Assembly: GCA_002418985.1 (NCBI GenBank)
Contig: DIFE01000047.1
Span: forward strand, 3,891-12,006
Origin: Deltaproteobacteria bacterium UBA5756
GTDB lineage: Bacteria > Desulfobacterota > Syntrophorhabdia > Syntrophorhabdales > Syntrophorhabdaceae
Length of the DNA: 8,116 bases
Direction of reading: 5' to 3'
Numbering within the stretch: the stretch's first letter is position 1; every line of letters begins with the position of its first letter. The notes beneath the pieces were generated by a model that did no database searches, was not told where the DNA came from, and worked only from the letters and a program-made list of their open reading frames with translations. Below are positions 1 to 7,055 of this stretch, in pieces. The position numbers were made by a program, and so were the translations under genes.

Positions 1-1829
1 TTGGATGTCTTGCCCGCCTTTATCAGATTGGCAACCTGTATCTCCGTAGGCGTGAAATTCGAATACTTCACAGACATCTTCTTCAGGAAAGGAGAAAGAA
101 TGTCCTTCAAATTCGTCTCCACAATATCGATGTAGGAGGTCTGTCCCGGATCGAGCCTGCCCCTCTTCATCTTGTCGACGTAGGGTAAAACCAGCTCCTT
201 GATGTTTGCGATCAGCTTTTCCTCAAGCTCCTTCTTATCGTCGTCGCGATGTTTCAAAAGGACCTTCAGCGCGGTGTTGGCTTCTCCAAGACGGTTCGAC
301 TCTATTTTCAGCTCCACCTCCCTCTTTTTCAACGCCTCCTCGGTTATCTTCCGCCGCGTAATGTCCTGAATGATCGCGCAGATATACCCGTCGCCCTCAT
401 ATTCCATGTAATTACCGGCGATCTCCACGGGGAAGAGCTTGCCCGCGCTTGTCCTGAAGACGGCTTCCACGCTTTCGGCGGCCGGACTGTTTGTACATAT
501 GCTGTTGTGGATCCACATCTCGTGAGGGCTGTTCGCATCCAAATCGAATAATTTCTTCTGCTTTAATTCGTCCCTGTTGTAGCTCAGGAGGCGGCAAATC
601 TCATCATTTCCATAAATGATTTCCCCGCTTTCCGAAATCCACAGGACACCCACCGCCGCGCGATCCACGGCAAACTGGGTGAACTTCAATACCGCCCCGG
701 CCTTCTTGATTTCCGTGACGTCGTTAGCGAGAAAGATTCGATAATTTCTTCCGGGAAACTGCAGGGCGTGGCCTGTAATCTCCACGTCGACGATAGTACC
801 GTCTTTCTTCCTGTGCCTCCACGGCACCCTCTCCTGCGAGGGATCAGGTTTTGACAGGCGGGCGAGTAAAGATGGGACGTCCTCATCGGGTTTCAAGTCC
901 TTCAAGGTCATCCCCAGCAATTCCTCCCGCGAATAGCCGTAACTTCTGACGGCGAACGTATTGACGTCGACGATTCTCAGGGTGTCGAAATCGTATACGA
1001 ACGTGGGGAACGGGATGTTGTCGAACATGTTCCTGTAGCGTTCCTCGCTGTTCTTAAGTTCCTTCTCCGTCTTTTTTCGTTCCGTTACGTCCCGCCAGAC
1101 GACATACATGAGGGGCGTTTTTTTTCCGAACGGGATCGTCGTAATGGAAATGTCAACCCAGAATTCCCTGCCTTCCAGGCTCCGGTGAAGCCATTCAAAA
1201 CGGCTGCCCCCATATTTCTTTGCCTCATCTATGATCCTCGCGCCCTTCTTCCTCGAAAGTTCGCCGTCGGGTTGATACTCCGGAGATATCTCCAGGGGAT
1301 GATACTTCAACAATTCTTCCTTGGTCTTGCAGCCCATGATGAGAAGAGCAGCCTCATTGCAGTCGACGTAGCTGTCACCGTCGAATATGAAGACGGGATC
1401 GACGGACTTTTCATAGAGCAACCTCAACTTCGTTTCGTTCTCTTCAAGGGCCTGCCTTGCGCGAGTCAGCTGGGTAATGTCCTCATAGGCAATAAGAATT
1501 TCCCCGGAGGCGAGCTGGACGGGCATAAAGTGTATGGTCTTGACGGTAGAGTCCCTGCAGGCGACGCGGAATACCCAGGGTTTCTTTTCACCGGGTCTGT
1601 AGAGTTCGAAATCCTTGATCCATGTATCGATTACAATCTTGCGGTATTCTTCATCGGGGTATGCCTTCTCGAACCACGCCCTTCCGTCAGGTATGTCCGA
1701 CAGGTCGTAGCCGAACATCTCCCTGAATTTCGGATTGAGATACCGATATTCCCCCCGGGTGTTGATGAGGGCCAGGCCCACCGGTATATTCTCCGCAAGA
1801 ATTTGAAAAGTCTCGCCTTCTACGAACAT
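1..1829 (-). CDS. Multi-PAS sensory regulator with C-terminal LuxR-type HTH (3' end cut by window)
   Basis: The frame is open from ATG at 1829 to the window edge, 609 codons, with no stop or frameshift when translated codon by codon. Four PAS domains follow each other at about residues 8-120, 135-248, 264-373 and 380-491. Each ends in the usual strand plus linker signature (EDITQL, RDVTERKK, NDVTEIKK, QDITRRK). A charged helical segment, about 491-550, probably forms a coiled coil. The last residues (591-609) read NFTPTEIQVANLIKAGKTS, the first helices of a LuxR/GerE-type HTH; the recognition helix lies outside the window. There is no signal peptide, membrane segment, receiver or kinase domain, so this is probably a one-component cytoplasmic regulator that binds a small ligand or cofactor and controls transcription. 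The ligand cannot be read from the sequence. The start is supported by GAGAGGAG nine bases upstream. It is transcribed away from the transglycosylase-mfd cluster. Confidence 0.9.
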   Translation of the reverse strand, partial: MFVEGETFQILAENIPVGLALINTRGEYRYLNPKFREMFGYDLSDIPDGRAWFEKAYPDEEYRKIVIDTWIKDFELYRPGEKKPWVFRVACRDSTVKTIHFMPVQLASGEILIAYEDITQLTRARQALEENETKLRLLYEKSVDPVFIFDGDSYVDCNEAALLIMGCKTKEELLKYHPLEISPEYQPDGELSRKKGARIIDEAKKYGGSRFEWLHRSLEGREFWVDISITTIPFGKKTPLMYVVWRDVTERKKTEKELKNSEERYRNMFDNIPFPTFVYDFDTLRIVDVNTFAVRSYGYSREELLGMTLKDLKPDEDVPSLLARLSKPDPSQERVPWRHRKKDGTIVDVEITGHALQFPGRNYRIFLANDVTEIKKAGAVLKFTQFAVDRAAVGVLWISESGEIIYGNDEICRLLSYNRDELKQKKLFDLDANSPHEMWIHNSICTNSPAAESVEAVFRTSAGKLFPVEIAGNYMEYEGDGYICAIIQDITRRKITEEALKKREVELKIESNRLGEANTALKVLLKHRDDDKKELEEKLIANIKELVLPYVDKMKRGRLDPGQTSYIDIVETNLKDILSPFLKKMSVKYSNFTPTEIQVANLIKAGKTS

Positions 1830-1838
1830 ACTTGACCG

Positions 1839-1846
1839 CTCCTCTC
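1839..1846 (-). promoter_or_regulatory. Ribosome binding site of the PAS regulator
   Basis: On the minus strand this reads GAGAGGAG, a strong Shine-Dalgarno sequence nine bases before the ATG at 1829. It fixes the start of the PAS regulator. Confidence 0.7.
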
Positions 1847-1916
1847 CCGCAGACTCCAGACCAGCCGGCCTGCAAGGTGACTCCCAACTTGATTGTGATG
1901 GTAATGCTGTGTGAAC

Positions 1917-1945
1917 AGTATAAAGTAGTAAGTTTTTGCAGTAAA
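1917..1945 (-). promoter_or_regulatory. Candidate sigma-70 promoter for the PAS regulator
   Basis: On the minus strand, TTTACT (1945-1940), a 17-base spacer and TATACT (1922-1917) match the -35/-10 consensus at 4 of 6 and 5 of 6 positions. Transcription would begin near 1910 and leave a leader of about 80 bases before the ATG at 1829. The spacing and AT-rich setting are right, but this is a pattern match by eye only. Confidence 0.4.
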
Positions 1946-1957
1946 CATATTTTGTGA

Positions 1958-2146
1958 TCCCTGTTATGCCCCGGGCAAAATATCGGATCCGAGTGGGCTA
2001 TCGTCCCCTCAAAGACCCGCCGCATCACCCCGCCGGCTTTACCTATCAAACCTCATCCGGGCAGCGAAGAAACATCTTATGCCGTTGAAGTGAAAGATGA
2101 TTTCAAAGTTAACGTAGCAAGGCCACAGGTTGACATCACGGATTAA
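1958..2146 (+). other. Coding-like stretch without a usable start; possible gene remnant
   Basis: The plus frame is open from just after a TGA at 1955-1957 to a TAA at 2144-2146, at most 62 codons. The second half has protein-like composition, ending AVEVKDDFKVNVARPQVDITD-stop in two pieces (AVEVKDDFKV, then NVARPQVDITD). There is no ATG or TTG in the frame, and the only GTG would leave 18 codons with no ribosome binding site. It may be the decayed 3' end of an older gene, or chance. I recognise no family. Its last codons overlap the candidate -35 box of the next gene. Confidence 0.2.
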
Positions 2147-2158
2147 CTATTGTATGAA
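2130..2158 (+). promoter_or_regulatory. Candidate sigma-70 promoter for the transglycosylase-mfd cluster
   Basis: A perfect TTGACA (2130-2135), a 17-base spacer and TATGAA (2153-2158, 4 of 6) form a good housekeeping-type promoter. The expected transcript start, about seven bases after the -10 box, falls at or next to the ATG at 2165. That would give a transcript with little or no leader and would exclude the alternative TTG start at 2150. Identified by eye; not tested. Confidence 0.45.
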
Positions 2159-2164
2159 TTAGGC

Positions 2165-2755
2165 ATGATAACTTGGTACCGGGCACGATTCATTGCGTTT
2201 CTGATCATGGTGATCCTCTGTTTTACAATACCAGTAATGGCATTGTATTCCGGACTCCAGAAGCAGCAGCACATCAGAGATCAGATTGCCTTTCATATCA
2301 AAAATGGAAACGAGGAACTGGACAAAAAAGACGTGCGGGCGATTTCACACACGCTCTACGAGGCATCAAGGCAGCATGGTATCGATTACAGGCTTATTCT
2401 GGCGTTGATGAAGGTTGAATCGAATTTCCAGCGTGACGCAGTCTCAGCCATGGGGGCAAGGGGTCTGCTTCAGGTCAAGCCTTCGCTTGCCAGGTACATG
2501 GCCCGGGATATGGGGATTGAATGGGATGGAAACAGGACCATCGACGATCCGGCGAATAATATCAGAATCGGCATCCGTTTCCTTTCCGAACTCGTATATC
2601 GCTTCCACGACGTCACTGCGGCCCTTCGGGCTTACAACATGGGACCCGTCAGGACCGAGGAACTCCCACCGGAGAAGATGACCTCCGTAAAGGGTTTCCC
2701 CGGATTGGTCCTGCGCGAATACGACAAGAACATAGAAATTCTACCCGATCCTTAA
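2165..2755 (+). CDS. Membrane-anchored lytic transglycosylase (SLT domain)
   Basis: Predicted to cleave the MurNAc-GlcNAc bond of peptidoglycan, forming 1,6-anhydroMurNAc ends, on the periplasmic side of the inner membrane. From the ATG at 2165 it has 196 residues. A hydrophobic segment at about residues 9-28 is a signal anchor or an uncleaved signal peptide. The SLT fold follows from about residue 60: LALMKVESNF holds the expected catalytic Glu (E85), then GARGLLQVKP matches the GLMQ motif, and ALRAYNMGP matches the AYNxG motif. An in-frame TTG at 2150 would add five residues; neither start has a clear ribosome binding site, and the promoter position favours 2165. It is short for the family and has no LysM or other wall-binding domain, so its partner is unknown. 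mfd follows after 15 bases in the same frame. Confidence 0.88.
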   Translation: MITWYRARFIAFLIMVILCFTIPVMALYSGLQKQQHIRDQIAFHIKNGNEELDKKDVRAISHTLYEASRQHGIDYRLILALMKVESNFQRDAVSAMGARGLLQVKPSLARYMARDMGIEWDGNRTIDDPANNIRIGIRFLSELVYRFHDVTAALRAYNMGPVRTEELPPEKMTSVKGFPGLVLREYDKNIEILPDP

Positions 2756-2770
2756 AATAAACGTTATCCG

Positions 2771-5700
2771 GTGTACCCTTCCGTGAGTGAACCCATCAAT
2801 GAAAGATCCGATCATGCCTATGAGGGATGTCTGTATATTACCGGCAGGGCAGGCTCCTTTGTATCGTTCCTTGTCGCCCACGCCAGGAGAAAGACACTGG
2901 TCCTTTACGAAGACGAGGATTCCGCCGATCTCCTGCGCGAGGAGATCTCATATTACGGCAACAGGGAGGTGGCGCTCTTCCCTCCTTTTGAGGACCGCTT
3001 CTTTGAAGAAGAAGACAATCTGAGGCGCACCGGTTTTTTGTACCGTCTTGCGACGGATAGACTGTTTATCGGGCTCTTCCCCGTGTCATCCCTGACCCAT
3101 CCCCTTCCCACGCGGGAAAACATCTCCGAAGACGTTATGACCATACGCGTCGGCGATATAGTCCTTCTGGAGGACATTCACGATAACCTCGACAGGAAAG
3201 GCTACGAGCTGGCTCCCCTGGTGCGTGAGGGCGGGCAGTATGCAAAACGCGGCAGCATCATCGATTTTTTCCCCCCCGCCTCGGAAAAACCCGTCAGATG
3301 TGAGTTCATCGGTGACCAGATACTCTCTGTGAGGCATTTCAATCCCCTCTCGCAGAGATCCGAAAAAGAGCTGACTCACTGCGACATGACTTCAATCGTA
3401 AAGAAGGATAGCGGCAACTCTGCCACCATCATGGATTATCTCGATGATTCCGTCACCCTCGTTCATCCGGGCGCCTGGTGCATCGACAATACACTCGCTG
3501 CGGCAGACCCCTCCACTAAATCGGGCTGGGCCCGCCTTCTCGCCGGGGCGCCCCAGATAGACCTCTCCGGTATCGTGGGGCCTTCCGGGGAGCAAAAGAC
3601 CATCAAGGCGGTTTCCAATGACGACCTGAGACAGCTCTTCCTCCAGCACAAGACACAGATCTTTCACATCCTCCGGGAGAAACTGCAGAAGGAATGGTCA
3701 CATTATCCCTACGTGTACCTTTTTGCGAATACACCACACCAGGCAAAGAGACTCCAGAATATTTTCGAAAATTACGGGTTGGTCCTGCCCATCCTGCCGG
3801 GTATCTCCTACCGGAAAAAACACAAGGAATGGGGCATCATCCAGGGTCCAATACGAAGGGGGTTCAGGACCGACGATGTCATTGTCCTCACCGAAGATGA
3901 CATAGCGGGCCCGAAGAAAAGGGTCGTAAAGAAGAAGTGGGACAGCCGGGACGAATTCCTTGCATCCTTCAAGGACCTTAACACCGGCGAATGGGTCGTC
4001 CACGTCGATCACGGCATCGGTGTCTACAGGGGAATCGTTCCCCTCACCGTCAACAAGTTCACAAAGGACTTTCTCCTCATCGAATACCTGGGTGGAGACA
4101 AACTCTACGTTCCCGTCGATGACCTGCACCTCGTTCAGAAATTCATCGGCGGCGAAAAATTCAAGCCCAAGATCGACCGGCTGGGCTCGAAACTGTGGAT
4201 AAACACCAAGAAAAGGGTGCGTAAACAGATAGAGGACATTGCCGGCGAACTCCTGGAGATCTATGCCGCGCGGCAGATGTCCGAAGGTCACAGCTATCCA
4301 CCCGAAGACGAGATCTTCAGGGAAATGGAGTCCCGTTTCGAATATGAAGAGACGGAAGGTCAGGTCAATGCGATAAACGACGTCCTGAGAGACTTGAAGA
4401 GTACGAAGCCGATGGACAGGCTGGTCTGCGGAGACGTGGGCTTCGGCAAGACCGAGGTGGCGTTGAGGGCCGCATTCAAGGCTGTCCTCGACGGGAAGCA
4501 GGTGGCGGTGCTGGTGCCGACCACCGTCCTTGCCCAGCAGCACTACAAGACATTCAGTGACCGCTTCTCCGACTATCCCATTGTCATGGGCATGCTGTCC
4601 CGTTTCAGGACAAAACAGCAGCAATCCGAGACCGTCGGACAACTCGGCAAGGGACAGGTAGACATCATCATCGGGACTCACAGGCTTCTTCAAAAGGACG
4701 TCTCTTTCCGCGATCTGGGGCTTGTCATCATTGACGAAGAGCACCGTTTCGGGGTCAAGCACAAGGAAAGGCTGAAGACAATAAGAAAGACCGTCGACGT
4801 CCTGACGCTGAGCGCCACCCCCATCCCGAGGACCCTTTACATGGCCACCTCGGGCATCAGGGACTTAAGCGTCATCGACACTCCCCCGCTGGACCGCCAC
4901 GCCGTCCGGACCACGGTGGTGAAATTCAACGATGCCGTTATATCGAATGGGATAAGGAAGGAGATTGAACGATCGGGGCAGGTCTTCTTCGTCCACAATT
5001 TCGTTCATAACATAGGCGTCGTTTACGACCATTTGAGGAGGATCGTGCCCGAGGCGCGCATTGCCGTCGCTCACGGGCAGATGAGCGGAAGCAGGCTGGA
5101 AAAGATAATGGTGGACTTCATAGAAAGACGCTATGACGTCCTTCTATCCACGAATATCATCGAATCAGGCCTCGATATAACAAACGTAAATACGATATTC
5201 ATCAACAACGCAAATCGAATGGGTCTGGCCGACCTCTACCAGCTCAGAGGAAGGGTCGGAAGAAGCACCCGGCAGGCCTATGCCTATCTCCTTGTCCCCG
5301 ATCAGGAAAACTTGACCAGGGACGCCCGTCTTCGTCTTAAGATCCTGGAGGAACTCACCGACCTGGGCTCGGGGTTCCAGATCGCAAACTACGACCTTGA
5401 GATCCGGGGTGCCGGCAACCTCGTGGGCAAGGAACAATCGGGCAACGTCAATCTCATCGGTTTCGAACTCTACTGCGACATGCTCGAAGAAACGATGAAC
5501 AGGCTCAGGAACCGGGATGGCGTTCCCGAGGAAGAGATCAGTACGGAGATAAATATCCCCATAAACGCGTTCATCCCCGACGCCTACATTCAGGACCCCA
5601 CCCAGAAGCTCCTCATGTACAAGCGCCTCTCCCGTATCCGCCAGGAAGACGAATTGAGGGACATCGAGGCTGAGCTCAAGGACCGCTATGGCTCCCTGCC

Positions 5701-5974
5701 CTCCCCGCTCGTCAACCTGCTTGCGGTAATCTCCCTCAAGTCTCTGCTCTCCGGCCTGAAAGTGCGCAAGATCGAGCAAAGCAACAGGCAGGTGGTACTC
5801 CACATCACCGAGCGGACCCCTCTTAACATGAAACGGCTCCTCGGTCTCGCCACCGACAGCCACAGAAATATTAAACTTCTGCCCGACGGCCGCATCGTGA
5901 TCCGTTCGGATCTTCATGAAGGGGAACTTATGAATTTCATAAGAAATATATTGATGGACATTGTGGCCCTGTGA
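2771..5974 (+). CDS. mfd: Transcription-repair coupling factor Mfd
   Basis: ATP-driven DNA translocase that pushes or removes RNA polymerase stalled at damage and recruits UvrA for nucleotide excision repair. It has 1067 residues against 1148 in E. coli. In order: UvrB-like N-terminal module (about 1-195, with KRGSIIDFFPP and PVRCEFIG); a shortened middle (about 196-400); RNA polymerase interaction domain (about 404-475, GEWVVHVDHGIGVYRG); translocase with Walker A GDVGFGKTE (K560), Walker B DEEH (655-658), SATPIPR (681-687) and QLRGRVGR (824-831); and the C-terminal TRCF domain (about 920-1020). The GTG at 2771 is the first start after the in-frame stop of the preceding gene, only 15 bases away, and has no clear Shine-Dalgarno, so it is probably co-transcribed and perhaps translationally coupled. 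All motor motifs are intact, so it should be functional. Identification is near certain. Confidence 0.97.
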   Translation: MYPSVSEPINERSDHAYEGCLYITGRAGSFVSFLVAHARRKTLVLYEDEDSADLLREEISYYGNREVALFPPFEDRFFEEEDNLRRTGFLYRLATDRLFIGLFPVSSLTHPLPTRENISEDVMTIRVGDIVLLEDIHDNLDRKGYELAPLVREGGQYAKRGSIIDFFPPASEKPVRCEFIGDQILSVRHFNPLSQRSEKELTHCDMTSIVKKDSGNSATIMDYLDDSVTLVHPGAWCIDNTLAAADPSTKSGWARLLAGAPQIDLSGIVGPSGEQKTIKAVSNDDLRQLFLQHKTQIFHILREKLQKEWSHYPYVYLFANTPHQAKRLQNIFENYGLVLPILPGISYRKKHKEWGIIQGPIRRGFRTDDVIVLTEDDIAGPKKRVVKKKWDSRDEFLASFKDLNTGEWVVHVDHGIGVYRGIVPLTVNKFTKDFLLIEYLGGDKLYVPVDDLHLVQKFIGGEKFKPKIDRLGSKLWINTKKRVRKQIEDIAGELLEIYAARQMSEGHSYPPEDEIFREMESRFEYEETEGQVNAINDVLRDLKSTKPMDRLVCGDVGFGKTEVALRAAFKAVLDGKQVAVLVPTTVLAQQHYKTFSDRFSDYPIVMGMLSRFRTKQQQSETVGQLGKGQVDIIIGTHRLLQKDVSFRDLGLVIIDEEHRFGVKHKERLKTIRKTVDVLTLSATPIPRTLYMATSGIRDLSVIDTPPLDRHAVRTTVVKFNDAVISNGIRKEIERSGQVFFVHNFVHNIGVVYDHLRRIVPEARIAVAHGQMSGSRLEKIMVDFIERRYDVLLSTNIIESGLDITNVNTIFINNANRMGLADLYQLRGRVGRSTRQAYAYLLVPDQENLTRDARLRLKILEELTDLGSGFQIANYDLEIRGAGNLVGKEQSGNVNLIGFELYCDMLEETMNRLRNRDGVPEEEISTEINIPINAFIPDAYIQDPTQKLLMYKRLSRIRQEDELRDIEAELKDRYGSLPSPLVNLLAVISLKSLLSGLKVRKIEQSNRQVVLHITERTPLNMKRLLGLATDSHRNIKLLPDGRIVIRSDLHEGELMNFIRNILMDIVAL

Positions 5975-5980
5975 TATAAG
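5951..5980 (+). promoter_or_regulatory. Candidate internal promoter for the parvulin-surA-pdxA genes
   Basis: TTGATG (5951-5956), an 18-base spacer and TATAAG (5975-5980) match consensus at 4 of 6 and 5 of 6 positions. The -10 box begins on the base after the mfd stop codon. Transcription would start near 5987, giving a leader of about 110 bases to the ATG at 6099. It would let the envelope genes be expressed apart from mfd. Pattern match only. Confidence 0.4.
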
Positions 5981-6010
5981 AGTTCGTTACGGACTAATTT
6001 GTCGCCATCG

Positions 6011-6038
6011 CCCTTACCGGGTAACCCCCGGAATAGGG
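6011..6038 (+). other. GC-rich hairpin in the mfd-parvulin gap
   Basis: CCCT (6011-6014) pairs with AGGG (6035-6038), and CCGGG (6017-6021) pairs with CCCGG (6027-6031), around a five-base loop and a small internal loop. No run of T follows, so it is not a standard intrinsic terminator. It would lie in the leader of the downstream transcript and could affect mRNA stability or translation, or pause polymerase. No riboswitch class is recognised. Confidence 0.35.
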
Positions 6039-6085
6039 AGCGGTCGGTCAGACAGGTGATATATGGTGAAAAAACGAGAAGGGTT

Positions 6086-6092
6086 GGAGAGG
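6086..6092 (+). promoter_or_regulatory. Ribosome binding site deciding the lipoprotein start
   Basis: GGAGAGG ends six bases before the ATG at 6099. The upstream in-frame ATG at 6063 has only AGGTGA about three bases away, which is too close. This favours 6099 and gives a standard-length lipoprotein signal peptide. Confidence 0.65.
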
Positions 6093-6098
6093 TGGGGA

Positions 6099-7055
6099 AT
6101 GAAGAATGCGGTAATCTGCCTGTGTTTGGCATTGTTATGTCTCTTTGCGTGCAACAAAAAAGAGGATGGTAAGGTACTGGTCACCATAAATAACGACAAG
6201 ATCACCATGACCGAGTTTAACAAAGAACTCGATAAGATACCCATGAACATGAAGATGATGGTTGCTTCCGAGAGCGGCAAGAAGACGTATCTCGACAGGT
6301 TGATCATAAAAAAGCTCCTTCTTTCGGAAGCGGCGAAGAGTAATATCGAGAAGGACAAGGAATTTGAGAACAGGCTGGCCGAGATCAAGGAACAGCTCAT
6401 CATAGAATCGCTTCTTAAGAAGAAATTGACCTCGGGAGCCAACATTTCCGACGAAGACCTGCAAAAGTACTACGAGGCCAACAAGGAGAAATTCCGGAAA
6501 GACCGTGAGATCAACACGCGCCACATCCTCCTGAAATCGGAGGACGAGGCGAAACAGGTTAGAGACAAGCTTCAGGCCGGTGAGGATTTCTCCGACCTCG
6601 CAAAGAAGTATTCCATCGACCCCAATGCCAAGGTGACGGGCGGCGAGGTAGGTTTTCATCCGAAGGGAACGCTCCTGCCGGAGTACGAGGCGGCGGCATT
6701 CAAGCTCGCAAAGGTGGGCCAGACAAGCGGTATTGTAAAGACACAGTTCGGCTACCACATAATAAGGCTTGAGGGAATCAAACCCCCTCAATATGTCCCG
6801 TTTGCAGAGGTAAAGGACTTCATAAAGCAACAGCTTGTCCAGGAAAAACAGAAGGACGTACTCGACAAGTACATCGAGGAATTGAAAAAGAGCGCAAAGA
6901 TCACCATCAACGAAGAACTGCTGAAAGACCAGACACCTGCGGCCGCTCCCCAGCCTGAATCGAAAGATGCAAAGCCTGAGGCCAAAGATAGCCCGGCGGG
7001 ACCAAAGGCCGACACGACCCCGCCTAAAAAGGAAACGGTACCACAGAGCAAATGA
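6099..7055 (+). CDS. Parvulin-type peptidyl-prolyl isomerase lipoprotein (PrsA/SurA-like)
   Basis: Predicted lipid-anchored folding factor facing the periplasm; it would isomerise X-Pro bonds in exported proteins. From the ATG at 6099 it has 318 residues. Residues 1-17 are a lipoprotein signal peptide, with lipobox LFAC and lipidated Cys18; residue +2 is Asn, so there is no Asp inner-membrane retention signal. A SurA-like N-terminal chaperone region follows (VLVTINNDKITMTEF, then charged helices), including a Met-rich stretch IPMNMKMM. The parvulin domain spans about 138-226 and keeps both conserved histidines (H142 in TRHILL, H220 in GYHIIR) and GGEVGF, so it is probably active. The last 40 residues are rich in Pro, Ala, Lys and Glu and probably disordered. 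An in-frame ATG at 6063 would add 12 charged residues before the signal. It overlaps the surA-like gene by four bases (ATGA), so the two are probably made and used together. Confidence 0.9.
   Translation: MKNAVICLCLALLCLFACNKKEDGKVLVTINNDKITMTEFNKELDKIPMNMKMMVASESGKKTYLDRLIIKKLLLSEAAKSNIEKDKEFENRLAEIKEQLIIESLLKKKLTSGANISDEDLQKYYEANKEKFRKDREINTRHILLKSEDEAKQVRDKLQAGEDFSDLAKKYSIDPNAKVTGGEVGFHPKGTLLPEYEAAAFKLAKVGQTSGIVKTQFGYHIIRLEGIKPPQYVPFAEVKDFIKQQLVQEKQKDVLDKYIEELKKSAKITINEELLKDQTPAAAPQPESKDAKPEAKDSPAGPKADTTPPKKETVPQSK

Larger units (their letters stand above)
1830..2164. other. Divergent intergenic region between the PAS regulator and the transglycosylase
   Basis: About 335 bases without a recognisable complete gene. 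It holds the ribosome binding site and candidate promoter of the PAS regulator on the minus strand, the candidate promoter of the transglycosylase on the plus strand, and a coding-like stretch ending in a stop at 2144-2146. A short imperfect inverted repeat, CTGT-GTGA-ACAG, lies at about 1907-1918 on the edge of the minus-strand -10 box and could be an operator, but it is too short to claim. I see no tRNA, no T-tailed terminator and no repeat array. Confidence 0.7.

Noticed and set aside
780..975. Repeated ACGTCGACGA sequence, as a DNA repeat or operator
   Set aside because: Both copies encode the VDV strand of neighbouring PAS domains, so they reflect protein homology.
1185..1835. Open frame of 216 codons on the plus strand over the PAS regulator start
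   Set aside because: The minus strand carries clear PAS domains across the same bases, so this is a shadow frame.
1892..1958. Two TTGTGAT direct copies about 60 bases apart, as a CRP/FNR-type site
   Set aside because: Neither copy has the inverted TCACA partner at the right spacing; likely chance.
1687..2049. Open frame of 120 codons on the minus strand overlapping the PAS regulator start and its upstream region
   Set aside because: Different frame from the PAS gene, no domain, and it would overlap the supported PAS start and ribosome binding site.
3698..4762. Open frame of 354 codons on the minus strand inside mfd
   Set aside because: It lies wholly antisense to strongly conserved mfd motifs and has no recognisable domain; a shadow of mfd codon bias.
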